Shown piece by piece: positions 5,314 to 8,920 of a stretch of DNA of 8,920 nucleotides. The position numbers and the translations under genes were made by a program. The notes beneath the pieces are model-generated. The model was given only the letters and a program-made list of their open reading frames with translations, was not told the DNA's origin and did no database searches. The stretch comes from an uncultured Treponema sp. (lineage in GTDB: Bacteria; Spirochaetota; Spirochaetia; Treponematales; Treponemataceae): contig CALDWC010000115.1 in NCBI GenBank assembly GCA_937923945.1, positions 1-8,920 of the forward strand, in the 5' to 3' direction. Numbering within the stretch: position 1 is the first letter of the stretch; every line of letters begins with the position of its first letter.

Positions 5314-8300
5314 CTACTCTTTCCACACTTCCACAATGTTCGGCTGCACCGAAAGCGCATGTAAAAAAACGTCCGATGACGGTACCTTTATTTGCTGCGA
5401 CGCTTTTAAAACAAACAGAGTATTATTTTCTTTTGCGTGAATAAAAAAGTCGCACGTTCCGACATTTTCATTGCAAAACGCAAAAAGGCCGTTAAAATCG
5501 GCTTCAGTCGCCGTAAGCGTATCCAACACCGCATGCACTTCGGAAATTGCACTTTCTTTTAAATCTTTTAGCGGAATAACTTCTTCAACAACAAGAGAAG
5601 GTTCACCGTGTTCCGTGTCAACCCGCCCTTTCACCCCGCAAATAGTTTCGGGAAGCGCAATCCCTTTTACCCTGTCCCAGACTTTCGGAAAAAACACGAG
5701 CTTCACGGCGGCAGCCGGATCTTCCAACTTTGCAAAACACATCGCTTCATTCCGCTTCGTAAAAAACGACGAAATATCCGAAAGCATTCCGACCACCGTA
5801 TAATCTTTTCCCTTTTGTGCATTTTCGAGTTTGTCCAAACGAAGCGTACTCACTTTTTTTATCAACTCGCTATACTCATCGAGCGGATGCCCCGAAATGT
5901 AAAACCCCATCAGCTCTTTTTCGCGTTTCAGCTTTTCTTTCAAAGGCCAATCGGGAACTTTTTTAAAATGGAAATACTCCACACCGGTTTCATCATCATC
6001 GAAAAGGCTCCCCTGCCCCGAAAGCTTTTCTTCATTTTGCCGCGCCACGGACGTATAGGCATTTTCCAAATTCAACAGCAGGGTCGGACGGTTTTCATCG
6101 ATTCCGTCAAAACAGCCGGTGCTAATTAAAATTTCCACCGCTTTTTTCCCTACTACTTTTAAGTCAACCCGATTTAAAAAATCAATAAACGACGTATACT
6201 TTCCGTTTTTGAGCCGCTCCGCCACAATCGCTTTTGCCGCCCAGGTGCCGAATCCCTTGATGCCGATTAACCCGAACACAATCGCTCCGTCCGACACGGA
6301 AAAATACTCCCGCGAATAATTTACATTCGGCGGCATAATTTTTACCCCGTCTTTTTTCGCAAGATGAATATACTCCCGAAGTTTATCGCTCGCCGTAATT
6401 TCGTTTGTAAAGTTCGCCGCCCAAAATTCCGGTAAAAAGTGCGTTTTCAAATAGGCGGTGCGATACGCCAAAACCGCATAGGCGGTTGCGTGGCTTTTGT
6501 TAAAACCGTACTGCGAAAAAGGAATCAAAATGTCGTAAATTTCCGCCGCTTTGTCTTTTGCAAAACCCAACGAAACGGCTCCCGCAACAAAGGTTTCTTT
6601 TTCCTTCGCCATAACATCGACTTTTTTCTTGGACATAGCACGGCGGAGCATATCGGCTTTACCCAAACTGTATCCGGCGATTTTTTGTGCTACCTGCATA
6701 ACCTGCTCTTGATACACAATAACCCCGTACGTTTCTTTCAAAATACCTTCCAAACTCGCATCCGGGTATTCAATCTTTTCGGGATTTTTTTTCGATTCGA
6801 TAAACTTATCGATGTACTGCATCGGTCCCGGACGGAATAGAGCGTTCAATGCAATTAAGTCGGGAATGCCGGTCGGTTTACAGCGTTTGAGAATATTCAC
6901 CATTCCGTCACTTTCAAACTGGAACACGGCGGCTGAATTACCGTTCGACAAAAGCTCAAACGTTGCCGCATCATCTTCCGGCGCTTTTGCCACCGAAAAA
7001 TGAGCTAAATCTCCCCCCCGCTGTTGAATCAGCTCTTCGCAATGCTTGATTAACGTGAGTGTTTTTAAGCCCAAAAAGTCCATTTTAACCAAGCCGCATT
7101 TTTCGATTTTATCCATCGTAAACTGCGTTGCAACATCGCCCGTTTCCGCATCTTTATACACCGGCACGTAATCGATGAGTTTGCCCTGCGCAATAACCAC
7201 GCCTGCGGCATGCAAACTCGTTTGGCGTTTTGCACCCTCAAGTTTGAGCGCAATTTCAAAAAGCTCCTTATACTGAGGCTGCATGGAAAATTCTTTCACC
7301 GAAGGAATGTTATCAATAATCCGCTGTAAAGTATCCAGTTTTGCATCCGGGTCAGTCGGTTTATCATTCATCGCTTTGACAATCGCATTCACTTCCGCCA
7401 GCGGAATATCCAGCACGCGACCGACATCCTTCAAGACGGCTTTCGGTTTCAGCGTTCCGAACGTAATAATCTGCCCGACACTGTCATCGCCGTATTTTTG
7501 TCGCACGTACTCGATCACTTCCTGCCGTCTTTCGAAACAAAAATCAACGTCGAAGTCGGGCATCGTAATCCGCTCCGGATTCAAAAACCGTTCAAAAAGG
7601 AGGTTGTATTTAAAGGGGTCAATATCGGTAATATGCATGGCGTAGGCGACAAGCGAACCCGCCCCGGAGCCGCGCCCCGGTCCGACCGGAATATCGTGTG
7701 CTTTCGCCCAGTTAATAAAATCCCACACAATTAAAAAATACCCCACGAAGTCCATTTTTTTAATTATGCCGAGTTCGTATTCAACCCGTTCCTTGTGTTT
7801 TTCCGTCACTTCGGAATACCGATCTTTTAAGCCCTCATACACGAGGTAATCAATGTAATCTTCTTTTTTTGCAAAATTTTCCGGAATCTGATATATCGGT
7901 AAAAGCGGTCCCGGCTCCGGAATACTCACGTTGCAACGTTCCGCAATCCGAAGCGTATTGAGCATCGCTTCAGGATAATCGGGAAAAAGCGTTGCCATTT
8001 GGTCGGCACTTTTGAGAAAAAACTCGCTGCCTTCAAACTTCATACGATTTTCATCACTCCGCAGTTTTTTCATCCCGATGCACATGAGAACATCCTGGGC
8101 GATGTAATCTTCTTGCAAGCAGTAATGAATATCATTCGTAACCACGAGCGGCAAACCGAGTTTTCGCGCCATTTCCGCAATGAGCGGGGCAACCTGTTTT
8201 TGCTCTTTGATGCCGTGATCCTGCAATTCCAAGTAGAGATTGTCGTATCCGAAAATATCGATGTACGTGCGTAAAAATTGCTCCGCTTCATCGTATTTCC

Positions 8301-8751
8301 CTGCCAAAAGCAACACCGGCAGCTGCCCCGCGAGGCATGCCGTTAAACAGATAATCCCTTCGTGATATTTTTCCAAAAGCTCCGTATCAATGCGCGGTTT
8401 ATAATACATACCTTCCAGATAGCTCAACGAAGAAAGATGCATTAAATTACGATAACCGGTTTCATTTTTCGCAAGCAAAATCAAATGGTAATATCGCCGT
8501 CCGTTTTCGTCGGCGGCTTTTTCTTTTCTCGAATGGGGCGCGACATAAAATTCGCAACCGACAATCGGTTTAATCTCGGCTGCTTTACAGGCTTCAACAA
8601 AGTTGATAACACCGAACATATTGCCGTGGTCGGTAATCGCAAGCGCGGGCTGCCCCAATTCTTTCGCGCGGGTAACCAGTTTTTTTACGGAAGCCGCTCC
8701 GTCTAACAATGAATAATCGGTGTGTACATGAAGATGAACAAAATCGGTCAT
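5314..8751 (-). CDS. dnaE: DNA polymerase III alpha subunit (replicative polymerase)
   Basis: The 1145-residue protein is a full-length DnaE-type C-family polymerase, the catalytic subunit of the chromosomal replicase. The PHP domain (about 4-270) starts with FVHLHVHTDYSLLDG; candidate metal ligands are H8, H10, D17, H42, E67, H89, C139, D207 and H209, all present. The polymerase core has GPGRGSGAGS (357-366), PDFDVDF with catalytic D401 and D403, and KMDFLGLKTL with D558. Fingers follow (FRPGPMQYI at 639-647, YGFNKSHATAYA at 748-759). A helix-hairpin-helix segment lies near 831-846, a beta-clamp binding motif QGSLF at 913-917, and an OB domain at about 983-1060. The start at MTDFVHLHVH is the family-standard N-terminus. 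No Shine-Dalgarno sequence is present, and an extended -10 box sits 8 bases upstream, suggesting a leaderless message. No intein or frameshift is seen. It is a separate transcription unit closed by a terminator. Confidence 0.98.
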   Translation of the reverse strand: MTDFVHLHVHTDYSLLDGAASVKKLVTRAKELGQPALAITDHGNMFGVINFVEACKAAEIKPIVGCEFYVAPHSRKEKAADENGRRYYHLILLAKNETGYRNLMHLSSLSYLEGMYYKPRIDTELLEKYHEGIICLTACLAGQLPVLLLAGKYDEAEQFLRTYIDIFGYDNLYLELQDHGIKEQKQVAPLIAEMARKLGLPLVVTNDIHYCLQEDYIAQDVLMCIGMKKLRSDENRMKFEGSEFFLKSADQMATLFPDYPEAMLNTLRIAERCNVSIPEPGPLLPIYQIPENFAKKEDYIDYLVYEGLKDRYSEVTEKHKERVEYELGIIKKMDFVGYFLIVWDFINWAKAHDIPVGPGRGSGAGSLVAYAMHITDIDPFKYNLLFERFLNPERITMPDFDVDFCFERRQEVIEYVRQKYGDDSVGQIITFGTLKPKAVLKDVGRVLDIPLAEVNAIVKAMNDKPTDPDAKLDTLQRIIDNIPSVKEFSMQPQYKELFEIALKLEGAKRQTSLHAAGVVIAQGKLIDYVPVYKDAETGDVATQFTMDKIEKCGLVKMDFLGLKTLTLIKHCEELIQQRGGDLAHFSVAKAPEDDAATFELLSNGNSAAVFQFESDGMVNILKRCKPTGIPDLIALNALFRPGPMQYIDKFIESKKNPEKIEYPDASLEGILKETYGVIVYQEQVMQVAQKIAGYSLGKADMLRRAMSKKKVDVMAKEKETFVAGAVSLGFAKDKAAEIYDILIPFSQYGFNKSHATAYAVLAYRTAYLKTHFLPEFWAANFTNEITASDKLREYIHLAKKDGVKIMPPNVNYSREYFSVSDGAIVFGLIGIKGFGTWAAKAIVAERLKNGKYTSFIDFLNRVDLKVVGKKAVEILISTGCFDGIDENRPTLLLNLENAYTSVARQNEEKLSGQGSLFDDDETGVEYFHFKKVPDWPLKEKLKREKELMGFYISGHPLDEYSELIKKVSTLRLDKLENAQKGKDYTVVGMLSDISSFFTKRNEAMCFAKLEDPAAAVKLVFFPKVWDRVKGIALPETICGVKGRVDTEHGEPSLVVEEVIPLKDLKESAISEVHAVLDTLTATEADFNGLFAFCNENVGTCDFFIHAKENNTLFVLKASQQIKVPSSDVFLHALSVQPNIVEVWKE

Positions 8752-8759
8752 AGCGGATA

Positions 8760-8768
8760 ACTATACCA
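8760..8768 (-). promoter_or_regulatory. Extended -10 promoter of dnaE, leaderless
   Basis: TGG-TATAGT on the minus strand is an extended -10 element (TGn plus five of six -10 matches). No good -35 is found 16-18 bp upstream, as is common with extended -10 promoters. Only 8 bases separate it from the dnaE ATG, so transcription should begin within about two bases of the start codon. Confidence 0.55.
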
Positions 8769-8855
8769 CAAAACGACAAAAAAGGGAAGTCAGCGAAAAG
8801 AAGGATATCATGAAAATACACCAAGAAAACACTGATTAATTTAACCGAGAATTGA

Positions 8856-8895
8856 GGGCATCTCTAAAAATTCGGTTAGATTTTTAGAGATGCCC
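8856..8895. repeat. 40-bp palindrome with 15-bp perfect arms (mobile-element end, MITE or terminator)
   Basis: GGGCATCTCTAAAAA (8856-8870) and its exact complement (8881-8895) flank a 10-base centre. An overlapping alternative stem pairs TAACCGA (8842-8848) with TCGGTTA (8872-8878) and extends through AATT with a 2-base bulge, so the two folds exclude each other. No clean T-run follows on either strand, so a simple terminator is doubtful. The G-rich, perfectly matched ends look like head-to-head terminal inverted repeats of a tiny non-autonomous element, but no clear target duplication is seen. Confidence 0.55.
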
Positions 8896-8920
8896 GTCGA
8901 GTTTTGAAAAATTTTACGTA

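Noticed and set aside
5109..5360. 83-codon minus-strand open frame in the tetR-dnaE gap
   Set aside because: Crosses the dnaE terminator and the GC-rich hairpins and overlaps the dnaE 3' end in another frame; low-complexity basic translation, no ribosome site.
5608..6129. 173-codon plus-strand open frame
   Set aside because: Lies wholly antisense to the conserved dnaE coding sequence; its translation has no domain character and is explained by codon bias on the opposite strand.
8594..8824. Minus-strand 76-codon frame overlapping the dnaE start
   Set aside because: Out of frame with the family-conserved dnaE N-terminus and runs over its promoter; the translation looks random.
8810..8839. Nine-codon plus-strand ORF as a real gene
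   Set aside because: Has an AAGGA but is too short to support alone, has no clear promoter, and no downstream gene is visible in the window; kept only as part of the palindrome finding.

Overview
The window carries five genes, all on the minus strand. In transcription order they are dnaE (replicative DNA polymerase III alpha, 8751 to 5314), a TetR-type regulator (4979 to 4353), two overlapping half-size ABC transporters (4280 to 2535 and 2542 to 824), and a small polytopic membrane protein (698 to 69). No rRNA, tRNA, CRISPR array, transposase or phage gene is visible. The protein sequences, the moderate-to-low GC and the style of the intergenic DNA suggest a host-associated spirochaete of the genus Treponema. 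That is inferred from memory of the families, not from a search.

The right part (5314-8751) is the housekeeping gene dnaE. It has an intact PHP domain, the polymerase aspartates, a clamp-binding motif and an OB domain. It appears to start from an extended -10 box only 8 bases before its ATG, with no Shine-Dalgarno sequence, so a leaderless message is likely. Upstream of it (8842-8895) is a 40-bp near-perfect palindrome with an overlapping alternative hairpin. Downstream (5254-5292) is a clear intrinsic terminator.

The 334-base gap 4980-5313 holds, from right to left, the dnaE terminator, a GC-rich structured stretch with two tight hairpins (about 5102-5222) that looks like a dispersed intergenic repeat, a good promoter for tetR, and a 20-bp palindrome that may be its operator. 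The tetR-to-ABC gap (4281-4352) contains a second, different palindrome overlapping a possible -10 box, followed by a strong Shine-Dalgarno sequence.

The left part (69-4979) reads as one regulated export or import module. TetR would sense a ligand and control a heterodimeric type IV (exporter-fold) ABC transporter. The two subunits overlap by 8 bases, and each has complete Walker A, signature, Walker B glutamate and H-loop. The last gene is an unknown multi-pass membrane protein, probably of the DUF6796 type, which may be co-transcribed. The substrate cannot be read from sequence: drug or peptide efflux and siderophore/metallophore transport (YbtPQ/IrtAB-like) are both possible. By hand-counted sample lines this block is clearly more AT-rich than dnaE, which fits an accessory cassette beside a core gene.
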